This document shows positions 8,742-17,460 of a DNA stretch of 64,000 bases, piece by piece. Below the pieces are notes generated by a model, which was not told the origin of the DNA, made no database searches, and was given only the letters and a program-made list of their open reading frames with translations. Source of the DNA: Shewanella litorisediminis (GTDB lineage Bacteria; Pseudomonadota; Gammaproteobacteria; Enterobacterales; Shewanellaceae); the NCBI RefSeq assembly GCF_016834455.1, contig NZ_CP069213.1, positions 3,325,501 to 3,389,500 of the forward strand. The letters are read 5' to 3'. The position numbers and the translations under genes were made by a program. Within the stretch, counting starts at the first letter, position 1; each line of letters opens with the position of its first letter.

Positions 8742-10280
8742 ATGAGTCAACCAACGAATCTTTCGGGCAACGACCTCAGCGAGGTCAAACAGCTCGGTAT
8801 GTGGGCCTCCATCATGAGCCTTGGCTACATTTTCTGGCTGGTGGGTGGCATGGAGCTGGTGGAGCGTATTGCCTATTACGGCGTGAAGGCCAGTGCCGGC
8901 CTCTATGCCAAGGCGCCCGTTTCCGAAGGCGGCCTGGGTATTTCCCTTTCTGACTACGGCATCATTATTTCGACCTGGGCGATACTGCAAACCTTTATCC
9001 CCGTGTTTACCGGCGGTATCTCCGACCGGGTGGGCTACAAAGAAACCATCTTCGCCTCCACCATCATTAAAATTGCCGGCTACCTGTGTATGGCCTTTTT
9101 CCCCAGCTTCTGGGGCTTTCTGGCAGGTGCCATGCTGCTGGCCGCCGGTACGGGTATCTTCAAGCCCGGTATTCAGGGCACCCTGGTACTGGCCACCCGT
9201 CGCGACAACAGCTCCATGGCCTGGGGTATTTTCTATCAGGTGGTGAATATCGGTGGCTTCCTCGGTCCTCTGGTTGCCGTACACATGCGCCAGTTGTCAT
9301 GGGACAATGTGTTCTATGCCTGCGCCGCGATTATCTCGCTTAACTTTTTGTTTTTGCTTACCTATAAAGAACCCGGCAAAGAAGCCCGCCTGGAGCGCCA
9401 GCGCAAAATCAAAGCCGGTGAAATCAAACAGGAATTCCTGTGGAAAGACGCCTGGAACGAGCTGAAAAAGCCGGTGGTGATTTACTACATGCTGGTGTTT
9501 GCCGGTTTCTGGTTTTTGTTCAACTCCCTGTTCGACGTGCTGCCCATTCACATTGCCGAATGGGTGGACACCAGCGTGATTGTTTCTACCCTGTTTGGCG
9601 AAGAAGGCACCCGCAGCGGCATTTTGCAGTTCTGGCTGGGGCTGAATAACGAAGGCACCAAGGTGATGCCCGAAGGCATGCTGAACCTGAACGCGGGTCT
9701 GATCATGACCAGCTGCTTTTTGGTGGCCGCCCTGACTGCCAAGTACCGCATCACCACCGCCATGCTGTGGGGTTGCCTGTTGTCCATCGGTGCCTTTGTG
9801 ATGATTGGCGCCACCCACGCCGCCTGGTACATAGTGCTGGCAATTGCCATGTTCTCTCTGGGCGAGATGATGATTAGCCCCAAAAAGAACGAGTTTATGG
9901 GGAATATCGCCCCCGAGGGCAAAAAAGCCATGTATCTGGGCTTTGTAATGCTGCCACAGGGTATCGGTTGGGGTCTTGAAGGCTATTTCGGCCCCAAACT
10001 GTATGAAATGTACGCCTCCAAAGAGAAGTTCGCCCGCCAGATGCTGGGTGAAGAAGGCATGAGCGCTGCTGATGTGGCCGCCATTCCCAACGGCGAGGCC
10101 TTTAACCGTCTGGTGGAGTTTACCGGCCGCGGCAGCCGTGAACTGACAGAGGTTTTGTACAACGCCCACAACATAGGTATGGCCTGGTACATTATCGCCG
10201 CCATCGGCACCCTCTCGGCGGTAGGAATCTTTATCTACGGCAAGTGGCTGTTTAAGATGCAGCAGCAAAACCCGGCATAA
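8742..10280 (+). CDS. POT-like major facilitator transporter (probable peptide/proton symporter)
   Basis: A 512-residue multi-spanning membrane protein. The N-terminal GMELVERIAYYGVKAS resembles the E-x-x-E-R-F-x-Y-Y-G signature of proton-dependent oligopeptide transporters, and GTGIFKPGIQGTLV resembles the POT motif in helices 4-5. A loop with R-D-N-S-S-M-A-W-G-I-F-Y-Q-V-V-N-I-G-G follows, again POT-like. Substrate specificity (di/tripeptide or other) cannot be read. It is monocistronic: its own promoter region (8591-8741) precedes it and a terminator follows at 10321. Confidence 0.82.
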   Translation: MSQPTNLSGNDLSEVKQLGMWASIMSLGYIFWLVGGMELVERIAYYGVKASAGLYAKAPVSEGGLGISLSDYGIIISTWAILQTFIPVFTGGISDRVGYKETIFASTIIKIAGYLCMAFFPSFWGFLAGAMLLAAGTGIFKPGIQGTLVLATRRDNSSMAWGIFYQVVNIGGFLGPLVAVHMRQLSWDNVFYACAAIISLNFLFLLTYKEPGKEARLERQRKIKAGEIKQEFLWKDAWNELKKPVVIYYMLVFAGFWFLFNSLFDVLPIHIAEWVDTSVIVSTLFGEEGTRSGILQFWLGLNNEGTKVMPEGMLNLNAGLIMTSCFLVAALTAKYRITTAMLWGCLLSIGAFVMIGATHAAWYIVLAIAMFSLGEMMISPKKNEFMGNIAPEGKKAMYLGFVMLPQGIGWGLEGYFGPKLYEMYASKEKFARQMLGEEGMSAADVAAIPNGEAFNRLVEFTGRGSRELTEVLYNAHNIGMAWYIIAAIGTLSAVGIFIYGKWLFKMQQQNPA

Positions 10281-10320
10281 ATGAAGCCTAAAGGCTTGAT
10301 TTAAAGACGGAACACGCCCA

Positions 10321-10351
10321 ATAAAAAAGCTGCCGATGGCAGCTTTTTTTA
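10321..10351. terminator. bidirectional terminator
   Basis: AAAAAAGCTGCC pairs with GGCAGCTTTTTT around a GAT loop, between convergent genes ending at 10280 and 10364. Confidence 0.92.
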
Positions 10352-10363
10352 TTGCCTGCTGGT

Positions 10364-11026
10364 TCAGCCGGCGTATTTTTTCAGCCACTTGGCAACATCG
10401 TTGCCCAGGGTATTGACCGTGTGCTGCAGCACGCTGCAGGAGCCCTTGAAGCCGCCCCACATACCACCGGTGGAAAAACGCGAAAAGTCACTGATTTTGG
10501 TTTCTTCACCATCAATCACCAGCACGGCGGTGGCAGCCACATGCTTGCGATGGGGGTTAAAGGGGTTGGCATTGCCTTCGCTGTAGACATTGTCGATGGT
10601 GATTTTGACTGAATAGCCAGCATCCGGGAGGGTGTCTACCCGCTTAATCCGCAGCTTTTGCTTGTTGCCGTATTTCACGATGGAATCGGCGAACTGGCGG
10701 CCAAGCTCGGTGCATTCCAGCTCCACCTTATCGACTATGTTGCTCTCGGGGTTATAGGGAATGTCAGTGAGGATATACACCACGCCCTCTTCGGCGGCCT
10801 TCACGGCTTTCGGCGCGGGCGCGGCCTTGGGTGCAGGCGCCGCTTTTACGTCAGGCGCTGTCGGGGCAACCGGTGCGGCGGCGGTTTCAACTGCCGGGGT
10901 CCCGGCCGTTTGGGCGGCGTTGGTTGGCGCCTTATCAGTGGCGAATTTGTCGGTGGCGCCGCAGGCTGCAAGCATCAGCGCCAACAAAGGGGCGGTGACG
11001 GCTGCGGAAAAAGGCCGTTTTTGCAT
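10364..11026 (-). CDS. hypothetical lipoprotein with Ala/Pro/Lys-rich linker
   Basis: The 220-residue product has a lipoprotein signal peptide ending in the lipobox LAAC (cysteine near residue 22). It is followed by a low-complexity linker of Ala, Pro, Thr and Lys (about 30-80, including KAAPAPKAAPAPKAVKAAEE). The C-terminal 140 residues (VVYILTDIPYNPESNIVDKV onward) look folded. The domain is one I associate with conserved Shewanella proteins but cannot name. The linker would let the domain reach away from the membrane. It is monocistronic. Confidence 0.75.
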   Translation of the reverse strand: MQKRPFSAAVTAPLLALMLAACGATDKFATDKAPTNAAQTAGTPAVETAAAPVAPTAPDVKAAPAPKAAPAPKAVKAAEEGVVYILTDIPYNPESNIVDKVELECTELGRQFADSIVKYGNKQKLRIKRVDTLPDAGYSVKITIDNVYSEGNANPFNPHRKHVAATAVLVIDGEETKISDFSRFSTGGMWGGFKGSCSVLQHTVNTLGNDVAKWLKKYAG

Positions 11027-11081
11027 TTCAGTCTTCCTTATGAGATTTCCTTGTTGGTGCAGGCAAGCTATCGAAAAACAA

Positions 11082-11118
11082 GCAAAAAGAAAAGCCCCGA
11101 TACTGGATACCGGGGCCT
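11082..11118 (-). terminator. rho-independent terminator of the stress-protein gene
   Basis: GCCCCG (11094-11099) and CGGGGC (11111-11116) form the stem; on the minus strand it is followed by TTTTCTTTTTG. It lies about 55 bp after the stop at 11175. Confidence 0.8.
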
Positions 11119-11174
11119 TGAGTGTGATTGCTCACGAAGCGTCGCTCACGGAGCGTTTACGGATAACTGACGGA

Positions 11175-11606
11175 CTATTTCACCACCAGTACCGGGCATT
11201 GGGCGCCATTGGCGACAGCCTCAGCCACATTGGTGTGGAGAAAATGCTGAATACCTGAGTACCCATGGCTGGCGATAACCACCATGCCTATCTCACCGCT
11301 GTTGGCTTCGGCAATGATTTCATCCGTCGCATCGCCCATACGGATTTGGGTTTCAACCGGCAAATCGGTATTGAGTTTGGCAAGTAAGGATTTCATCTTT
11401 TCGGCCGCCGCGTCCTCCATGCTCTTGGCGAGTTCTTCAGGGGTAATTGCCAATATCATGAAATTTTCATCCCCCATGGGTCGTGGGACCACATGCAGAA
11501 TCTTCAGTCCCACCTTATACAGGTTGGCCATTTCCACCGCATACCTGAGAGCATGGGAGGCCGTTTCAGTAAAGTCTGTGGGCCAGAGTATTGTTTTGTT
11601 TACCAT
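11175..11606 (-). CDS. universal stress protein, UspA family
   Basis: The 143-residue protein begins MVNKTILWPTDFTETASHAL, the usual Usp beta1-alpha1 start. It ends with the nucleotide-binding pattern GMVVIASHGYSGIQHFLHTN followed by VAEAVANGAQCPVLVVK, the G-x2-G-x9-G(S/T)-type motif of ATP-binding Usp members, here lacking the usual Ser after the last Gly-type position. The start at 11606 is fixed by GGGAGG eight bases upstream. It is a small soluble stress protein. The STAS-like gene starting at 12039 is next upstream on the same strand, about 50 bp away, so they may be co-transcribed. Confidence 0.9.
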   Translation of the reverse strand: MVNKTILWPTDFTETASHALRYAVEMANLYKVGLKILHVVPRPMGDENFMILAITPEELAKSMEDAAAEKMKSLLAKLNTDLPVETQIRMGDATDEIIAEANSGEIGMVVIASHGYSGIQHFLHTNVAEAVANGAQCPVLVVK

Positions 11607-11655
11607 ATCTACCTCCCGAAACACCTTGTGTTGTCAGAGTTGCACACTGGGTTAC

Positions 11656-12039
11656 TCAGTCGCCCAACCACTCCAGGGCATCCTGCCTGTCGACAAAAAA
11701 TCTGGCGTCGGCCGGGGTAAACCAGTCCGCTAACTTGGTCATCCATTCCTGCCAGCCCGGTCTGCCGAACACGGCGATTTTCTCGAAGTGGCGGCCATGC
11801 TTAATGCCCAGTTTCAGGTCATCCCACATAGCCCTCGCTTCCCAACCGTCAAGCTCGGTGGCGTCCACCAGCATATAAATATCGGGGTCACTTACGCCGG
11901 CAATGGCGCCCTCCAGCACGGGCACCATGCGCTCATAGTCCTCGTGGGTGAGTGTGCCCGTGACCTTGAGCACCACAAAAAAATCATCCTTTCCGTGACG
12001 CTCAACCCCTATGGTTAAACCATGTCTGAGTATTGTCAT
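11656..12039 (-). CDS. STAS/SEC14-like (SpoIIAA-like) protein
   Basis: A 127-residue soluble protein reading MTILRHGLTIGVERHGKDDF, then FVVLKVTGTLTHEDYERMVPVL, IYMLVDATELDGWEARAMWDD and FGRPGWQEWMTKLADWF. This is the pattern of the SpoIIAA-like family (PF11964), which has a STAS-type fold and binds lipophilic ligands in some members. ATG at 12039 has AAGGAG with seven-base spacing; the ATG two codons upstream overlaps that site. It probably shares a transcript with the downstream Usp gene, suggesting a stress-related role (inference). Confidence 0.82.
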   Translation of the reverse strand: MTILRHGLTIGVERHGKDDFFVVLKVTGTLTHEDYERMVPVLEGAIAGVSDPDIYMLVDATELDGWEARAMWDDLKLGIKHGRHFEKIAVFGRPGWQEWMTKLADWFTPADARFFVDRQDALEWLGD

Positions 12040-12160
12040 CTCCATGCTCCTTGCCACTGCACCTGAGGATATTGTAGGCACCGCCCAGCAGGGAGAATTG
12101 TGATCCAGGTCAAGCTTTTTCCCCGGCGCTTGCCTATTTCAGCCACAGGCATTAACCTAG

Positions 12161-12178
12161 ACCGACTAATCAGTCGGT
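12161..12178. promoter_or_regulatory. palindromic TetR-type operator
   Basis: ACCGACTaatcAGTCGGT has perfect 7-bp arms with a 4-bp centre. It lies 54 bp before the aldehyde dehydrogenase start and contains the GACCGACT...AGTCGG type of half-site seen for several TetR-family repressors. The TetR gene is the second gene of the downstream operon, so autoregulation is likely. Confidence 0.7.
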
Positions 12179-12231
12179 TTCTTTTTACACCAATCTGCAG
12201 CCGCCAACTTATTAATCTCCAGGATATGACC

Positions 12232-13671
12232 ATGAATGCAGCCGCCCAGGTTAAAAGTATGCCCGCCAACGAAATCGATGCCATGCAGGCGCTGTTCAGA
12301 AAGCAAGCCGACCATTTTGCCAGCCATCCTTACCCGGACATCGCAGCCCGCAAAGCCACGCTGAAACACTTAAAGCAATGCCTGATTGATTCGGCTGACT
12401 CACTGATTGCGGCACTCAGTGCCGATTATGGGCACCGAAGCGCCGATGACAGCCGGATATCAGACATCATGCCGGTGGTTAACCATATCAATTACAGTCT
12501 GGCCAACTTAAGCCGTTGGTGCAAACCCAGCCGCCGCCATGCCGGCATCCTCCTGGCACCGGCCAGTGTCAAAGTGACCTATCAGCCCAAGGGCGTGGTT
12601 GGCATCATAGTGCCCTGGAACTTCCCGGTGATGTTAAGCATCGGCCCGCTGGCGACAGCCATTGCCGCCGGTAACAGCGCCATGCTGAAGATGTCTGAAT
12701 TTACCCCCGAAACCAACAAGGTCATCAGGCAGTTGCTGGCCAGGGTGTTTCCCGAGCATCAGGTCGCCGTTATTGAGGGTGAGGCCGAGGTGGCGGCGGC
12801 GTTTTCGTCCCTGCCCTTCGACCATCTGCTGTTTACCGGCTCCACCGCCGTGGGCAAACACGTTATGCGGGCCGCCAGTGCCAATCTCACACCGGTGACC
12901 CTGGAGTTGGGGGGCAAGTCCCCTGTGATCGTGGCGCCGGATATGATGCTGGACACCGCCGTTGAAAGGCTGATTTACGGCAAGTGCCTTAACGCAGGGC
13001 AAATCTGTGTCGCGCCTGACTATGTGTTGGTGCCGCGGGGCAAGGAAGATGCCTTTATCAAGGCCTATCAGGACAAGTTCGCCGCGCTCTACGGTAAGGT
13101 AGAGTCAAACAATGACTATGGCGCCATCATCAATGAACGTCAGTGGCAACGACTGATGCAGGTGCTGGACGATGCCAAACAGCAAGGCGCCAAAGTGCAC
13201 AGCGCCAGCGGCGAGCCGCCGCTCGGTGCACTGCGTAAACTGCCCACCCAACTGCTGACCCAGGTGACGGATGAGATGCTGGTGATGCAGGAAGAAATCT
13301 TCGGTCCGCTGCTGCCTGTGGTGCCCTACGACAGCCTCGATGATGCCTTGAGCTACATCAACGCCCGCCCAAGACCGCTGGCGCTTTATCTGATGAGCTT
13401 CGATGCCGCCACCCAGGACAAGGTACTCAGCAGCACTCACTCTGGTGGTGTTTGCATCAACGAAACCGTGTTCCATGTGGCCGCAGACGATGCGCCATTT
13501 GGCGGCATAGGCCCATCGGGAATGGGGCACTACCACGGCGAAGAGGGGTTTCGCACCTTCAGCCACGCCAAAACCGTTCTCAAGCGTGGCCGCCTCAATA
13601 CCGGCAAGCTGGTGCATCCTCCCTATGGAAACACCATTCAACGACTCCTGATGAAAGTCTTTTTGCGCTGA
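12232..13671 (+). CDS. aldehyde dehydrogenase, coniferyl-aldehyde dehydrogenase type
   Basis: The 479-residue protein carries the aldehyde dehydrogenase hallmarks: VPWNFPVMLSIGPLATAIAA, the catalytic-Glu motif VTLELGGKSPVIV (about residue 225) and the catalytic Cys in GKCLNAGQICVAPDYVLVPRGK (about 260, written here in two motifs GQICVAPD and YVLVPRGK). The C-terminal PFGGIGPSGMGHYHGEEGFRT-like segment (key residues P-F-G-G-x-G-x-S-G-M-G-x-Y-H-G) and the tail fit the coniferyl aldehyde dehydrogenase branch rather than betaine or succinate types. It oxidises an aldehyde with NAD(P). The start at 12232 is chosen from AGGA with seven-base spacing. It is co-transcribed with the TetR gene 12 bp downstream. 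Confidence 0.9.
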   Translation: MNAAAQVKSMPANEIDAMQALFRKQADHFASHPYPDIAARKATLKHLKQCLIDSADSLIAALSADYGHRSADDSRISDIMPVVNHINYSLANLSRWCKPSRRHAGILLAPASVKVTYQPKGVVGIIVPWNFPVMLSIGPLATAIAAGNSAMLKMSEFTPETNKVIRQLLARVFPEHQVAVIEGEAEVAAAFSSLPFDHLLFTGSTAVGKHVMRAASANLTPVTLELGGKSPVIVAPDMMLDTAVERLIYGKCLNAGQICVAPDYVLVPRGKEDAFIKAYQDKFAALYGKVESNNDYGAIINERQWQRLMQVLDDAKQQGAKVHSASGEPPLGALRKLPTQLLTQVTDEMLVMQEEIFGPLLPVVPYDSLDDALSYINARPRPLALYLMSFDAATQDKVLSSTHSGGVCINETVFHVAADDAPFGGIGPSGMGHYHGEEGFRTFSHAKTVLKRGRLNTGKLVHPPYGNTIQRLLMKVFLR

Positions 13672-13683
13672 GGGCTCAGGCAG

Positions 13684-14268
13684 ATGGCGATTCCGCAAAA
13701 GGGCACAGACAAGCGCTACCAGATATTGACGGCGGCCCTGGGTCTCTTCAACCATCAGGGATTTCACGGCACCTCCACCGCCAGCATTGCCAAGGCGGCC
13801 GGGGTAGCCACAGGTACCCTGTTTCATCACTTTCCCAGCAAAGAGGCACTGCTGGAAACCCTGTTTTTAACGGTGAAGCAGGAGTTTGCCGACAGCCTTG
13901 CGGCCATGGCGATTTTGGAGGGAAATCTCGAAGACAGGGCCAGGCAGCTTTGGTTTGGTGCCATCGACTGGGCGCTTGAAAATCCTGATAAACAGCAGTT
14001 TTTTCAGCAATTTTCCATGTCGGTGGAAATCCCCTTATCCCTTCGCGAGCAAGCCATGCAAGGGATCCTGGGCTTTATCGGCGTGATGATAGCCGAGGGG
14101 CAAACCTCAGGGGCTCTGGTGCGGCTACCGCTGCCACTGATGCTGGAAAATTGCCACGGTCAGTATCTGGCCGCCACGCGCTTTTTTTTGGACCATCCCG
14201 ACCTTGGCAATGACGCCGGGCACAGAGAAGCGAGTTTTCGCCTCTTCTGGCATGCCATGACGCTCTAA
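13684..14268 (+). CDS. TetR-family transcriptional regulator
   Basis: A 194-residue protein with an N-terminal TetR helix-turn-helix at about 10-57 (KRYQILTAALGLFNHQGFHG, TSTASIAKAAGVATGTLFHH, FPSKEALLETLF) and a helical ligand domain. It follows the aldehyde dehydrogenase by 12 bp, so both are in one operon under the 12161 palindrome. The simplest model is that it represses the operon until an aldehyde, or a compound that generates one, binds it. An upstream divergent target is not apparent. Confidence 0.93.
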   Translation: MAIPQKGTDKRYQILTAALGLFNHQGFHGTSTASIAKAAGVATGTLFHHFPSKEALLETLFLTVKQEFADSLAAMAILEGNLEDRARQLWFGAIDWALENPDKQQFFQQFSMSVEIPLSLREQAMQGILGFIGVMIAEGQTSGALVRLPLPLMLENCHGQYLAATRFFLDHPDLGNDAGHREASFRLFWHAMTL

Positions 14269-14330
14269 CCCGCAGCCCTTGCTGGAGTGCAGCTCAAGCG
14301 GCCGAATCCAGAAAGCCCAAATGCGTTAAA

Positions 14331-14361
14331 TGAAAAAGCCGCTGAACAAGCGGCTTTTTCA
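14331..14361. terminator. bidirectional terminator
   Basis: GAAAAAGCCGC (14332-14342) pairs with GCGGCTTTTTC (14350-14360). It lies between the TetR gene and the convergent csgG. Confidence 0.93.
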
Positions 14362-14391
14362 TTTCGATTGCGGGGTGTGGGGAGCACGCTG

Positions 14392-15177
14392 TCAATCTTC
14401 ACCCAACTGCTGACTGCCAGGAGCCGACTGCGAAGCCGACCAGTAGCCCTGTGCAACGCCCTTCTCAATCATCTCGGCAACCGCCACTTCGATGGCTTGC
14501 TGCACACAAAACTGCACCGGCTCGTTGGTAGTAAAGCCCACCTCGGCTTCGGCCAGACGATTCAGGCTGGTAAAGCGGAACAAACCGGCACGCATCTCCT
14601 GAGACATCACCCGCTTGGTGGTATTCACCGACATCAGCACCTTACCCGTGTGCACATCCACGGCGCGCAGGTAAATGGTCACCTGATCCTCACGGTACAG
14701 CTCCGATGCGCCTATCCCATAGTATTCCACACCCGTGCCGCCGGTATTGGTGTTGGTTTCGTAGCTGATAATGCCGCCCTCAAGCAACAATCTTGCATTG
14801 GCCATCACCGGCAACTCGGCAGAGTTCTTCTGTTTATTGATGAACTTGCGCTCGGTTAACAGGTTTTGCAGCCCTTCACGCTCCACCGGTGTAAACCAGC
14901 CCGAATCCAGCAGGGTTTGCACCAACATAGAGGTCGCGCCCTGGGTCACGGCGGTGGAGAAGGAACTGACATTGGCCTGGGGCTTATATTGCCCGGTCTG
15001 ATCACGGAACGAATACACCGCCACCGGAATGGGGTATCTGGGGCCGGGTTTGGCCTTCAGGCTTTCCATGGTTTGACTCAGGGGATTGACCTGCGCCCCG
15101 GTAATATTGAGGTCAGGTTTGGGGATAAGGCTGCAGCCACCCAATGACAGCAGCGCCACCGCAAGCAGCAGTCTCAT
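14392..15177 (-). CDS. csgG: curli secretion channel lipoprotein CsgG
   Basis: A 261-residue lipoprotein: signal peptide with lipobox LGGC (Cys about 15), then the CsgG core AVYSFRDQTGQYKP, SSFSTAVTQGATSMLVQTLL, DSGWFTPVEREGLQNLLTER and GGIISYETNTNTGGTGVEYYG. CsgG forms the nonameric outer-membrane pore through which curli subunits leave the cell. It is the last gene of csgE-csgF-csgG; its ATG overlaps the csgF stop by four bases. csgA and csgB are not in the window. Confidence 0.95.
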   Translation of the reverse strand: MRLLLAVALLSLGGCSLIPKPDLNITGAQVNPLSQTMESLKAKPGPRYPIPVAVYSFRDQTGQYKPQANVSSFSTAVTQGATSMLVQTLLDSGWFTPVEREGLQNLLTERKFINKQKNSAELPVMANARLLLEGGIISYETNTNTGGTGVEYYGIGASELYREDQVTIYLRAVDVHTGKVLMSVNTTKRVMSQEMRAGLFRFTSLNRLAEAEVGFTTNEPVQFCVQQAIEVAVAEMIEKGVAQGYWSASQSAPGSQQLGED

Positions 15178-15563
15178 GAATTACCTCCATAAACGGGCAT
15201 CTCAATCACAGTGACTTCGCCCGTCAGCTGGTTGGTAATGGTGAGCACCACCCCGCTGCCGTTGGATGCCACCTCGATGCGGTAATCGCCCGTGTCATAC
15301 ACCCCATCGGTGATTTCACCGTCGGCGACCTTGCGGGTAATGGAGTTGATGATGTTGCGCTCCAGCGATTCCTTGAATCGGGTCACGAAGTCCTTTTCAC
15401 TGGAGGGAGACTGGTTGTCGTTCTGGCTCTGTGCCTTGTTCAGCAGGAAAGAGCCATTGAGAGGCGAACCGCCGAAACTCGGGTTGATGGGGGTATACAC
15501 CAGCTCTGTTGCCTGGGCCGAGCCCATCAGGGCCAGCGCCGCCGCGAATAACGTCCTTTTCAT
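15174..15563 (-). CDS. csgF: curli assembly factor CsgF
   Basis: The 129-residue product starts MKRTLFAAALALMGSAQA (signal peptide) followed by TELVYTPINPSFGGSPLNGS, the diagnostic CsgF N-terminus that inserts into the CsgG pore; then FLLNKAQSQNDNQ. CsgF is secreted, forms a second constriction in the CsgG channel and anchors the nucleator CsgB. ATG at 15563 has AGGA six bases upstream; a TTG two codons earlier is in frame. It sits between csgE and csgG with short overlaps. Confidence 0.95.
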   Translation of the reverse strand: MKRTLFAAALALMGSAQATELVYTPINPSFGGSPLNGSFLLNKAQSQNDNQSPSSEKDFVTRFKESLERNIINSITRKVADGEITDGVYDTGDYRIEVASNGSGVVLTITNQLTGEVTVIEMPVYGGNS

Positions 15564-15565
15564 TT

Positions 15566-15976
15566 TCAATCCTGTGTGCTGATGGCGAGATCGGCGCCCT
15601 CACCCAGCAGGGCATTGGCCCTCACCTGGGCCAGATAGTCCACCGTGATGAGTACCGCTTGCTCGGCCTTGTCCTTGATTGAGCTGGCCCTGCGGCCAAA
15701 GTGTGTGCTGTAAATCTTTTGGCCGTTGATCTCCATCACCAGCAGGGTGCCGGCCTGGGGAAATACGGTTTCGGTGAGGGTAACGTTAAAACCCTGGGTA
15801 AAGGGCAATTCACGCCAATAGGAGGAATAGTAAAAGCTGAACTCCTTGCCAAAGCGGGTCAGGGTTCGGTCAATCACCAGACCACTGATCTCCACCTCAT
15901 CGTCCATCGCCCGCGCCTCAAAGGCGCAAACCATAGATAATGAAAGCAACAAGGCTGCCCATAATGCCTGCTTCAA
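15566..15976 (-). CDS. csgE: curli secretion adaptor CsgE
   Basis: From TTG at 15976 (GGGGAGAGG four bases upstream) the product is about 136 residues: signal peptide MKQALWAALLLSLSMVCAFEARA, here split as MKQALWAALLLSLS and MVCAFEARA. It is followed by VEISGLVIDRTLTRFGKEFS, FYYSSYWRELPF and NVTLTETVFPQAGTLLVME. These match CsgE, the periplasmic cap that gates CsgG and selects CsgA. An in-frame GTG at 16012 would add 12 residues before the signal peptide and is less likely. It is the first gene of the csgEFG unit; its start is about 150 bp from the histidine kinase stop, so it probably has its own promoter. Confidence 0.92.
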   Translation of the reverse strand: MKQALWAALLLSLSMVCAFEARAMDDEVEISGLVIDRTLTRFGKEFSFYYSSYWRELPFTQGFNVTLTETVFPQAGTLLVMEINGQKIYSTHFGRRASSIKDKAEQAVLITVDYLAQVRANALLGEGADLAISTQD

Positions 15977-16127
15977 GATGCCTCTCCCCTGGCCAAAAAA
16001 TCCTTGATCCACTTAACACAAACAGCCAGCAATGTATCAGGACAGCCACGGGGAGGTCATCAAAAAAGATTAATCTTTACAGCAAATTAGCTCGAAGGTA
16101 TAGGCGGTGGTTTTCCGGATAACACTT

Positions 16128-17456
16128 TTATACTAGAGAGGATTGCGGTAAGAAAAGCTGCACCTGAAGGCCGCCACCACTGCGGTTTTGCAGGCTGATG
16201 CGGCCATCGTGCGCCTCTATGATTTCCCGGCACAGCGCCAGTCCAAGCCCGGTGCCCTGCTGTTTGGTGGAGTAGAATGGCAACAGTGCCTGGGACAAGA
16301 CCTCTGGCGACATGCCCGGCCCCCGGTCGCTGACTTCTATCAGCACCCCGGGCTCACTCGATTGCTGACGACGCACTGACAGGCTCACTTCGCCGGGATC
16401 CGAGCCACTCTCATGGGCATTTTTAATGAGGTTAATCAGCACCTGTTGCAGCTGTATTTCGTCGGCCCACACCGGCTCGGCAGGTAATTCTCCCTCGATA
16501 TTGAACGCCAGCTGCAACTTGAGTTCATGGCACAAACGGCCCATGTCCACCTCAGTCTTAATAGGCCGTGGCAGCCTGGCAAAACGGGCATAGCCTTCGA
16601 TAAACTGCCCCAGATGCTCGGTGCGCTTGTCGATGGTATCGAATATCAGATTAAGCCTTGGCTCTTTCAGCCGCCCTGCCAGCACCCGGCCCGAGTTGAC
16701 CATGGAGCGCATGGGCGCGAGGGAGTTATTCAGCTCATGGCTTATCACCCGAATAACCTTCTTCCACACCGCCACTTCCTGACGGTTAAGCTCCCGGGTC
16801 ATCTGCTTGAGCAGAATAAGCTGATGCTCAAGACCGTTCAGGTGAAAACGGCTGCGACTCAGGTGCCAGGTCTCGGTCTCGCCGTCGCACTCCAAAGCAA
16901 ACAAGCCATCGGTCCCCTCCTGCAACATGTGAGCCATGGCCTCATCCAGTTGGTCAGCCAGCCCAGCCATCGTCATGCCAGTCAGGGGCTTACCCCCCAC
17001 CAGCCCATGACGCGCCGAGTCGTTGGCATAAATGATATGGCCGCTGCCATCAAGCAGCAGCATCAGATTGGGAGAATTCTGGATAACCTTGTCCAGCAGC
17101 AGTTCCCGCTGGTAGATATGCTGACGCTCGCGGCGCAGCTCCCCGGAGGCGCGATTAAAAAGCACCGCCAAATGCCCAAGCTCGGGGTCTTTACTCTGGG
17201 GTAAAGACACACTGAAATCATTGTCGATAAGATTAAGCAGCCCAAGTTCCATGGCCTTGATGGCATCATTCACAGGTCGGGTAAGCCAGGCGGTGACCAG
17301 CAGCGACATCAGGGCCCCCAGGAACAGTGCCAGCAGAGGCAAAGGAGATTGCCAGTCGCCCCCGAGCCAATAGGCCAGAGCACCGCCGATAAGCCAGCTT
17401 ATCAGCACAATCAACATCAGCCTGCTTCTGAGGCTCAGAGTAAAGCTTTTGCCCAT
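16128..17456 (-). CDS. membrane sensor histidine kinase (NtrY/NtrB-like)
   Basis: A 442-residue kinase. Two membrane helices (about 11-31 and 38-58) flank a very short periplasmic loop; then come a HAMP-like segment and a PAS-like domain (about 123-220). The H-box VISHELNNSLAP has His at about 240, and the ATPase has N-box NLIKNAHESG, G1 DRGPGMS and G2 GTGLGLALCREI. With almost no periplasmic domain it likely senses a membrane or cytoplasmic cue. ATG at 17456 is 4 bases past the regulator stop, so translation is coupled. It is the last gene of the efflux operon that begins at 23652. Confidence 0.92.
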   Translation of the reverse strand: MGKSFTLSLRSRLMLIVLISWLIGGALAYWLGGDWQSPLPLLALFLGALMSLLVTAWLTRPVNDAIKAMELGLLNLIDNDFSVSLPQSKDPELGHLAVLFNRASGELRRERQHIYQRELLLDKVIQNSPNLMLLLDGSGHIIYANDSARHGLVGGKPLTGMTMAGLADQLDEAMAHMLQEGTDGLFALECDGETETWHLSRSRFHLNGLEHQLILLKQMTRELNRQEVAVWKKVIRVISHELNNSLAPMRSMVNSGRVLAGRLKEPRLNLIFDTIDKRTEHLGQFIEGYARFARLPRPIKTEVDMGRLCHELKLQLAFNIEGELPAEPVWADEIQLQQVLINLIKNAHESGSDPGEVSLSVRRQQSSEPGVLIEVSDRGPGMSPEVLSQALLPFYSTKQQGTGLGLALCREIIEAHDGRISLQNRSGGGLQVQLFLPQSSLV

Positions 17457-17460
17457 GGCC

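Noticed and set aside
16013..16127. Sigma-54 promoter for csgE
   Set aside because: One TGTCC word is present but no -24/-12 pair with correct spacing could be found.
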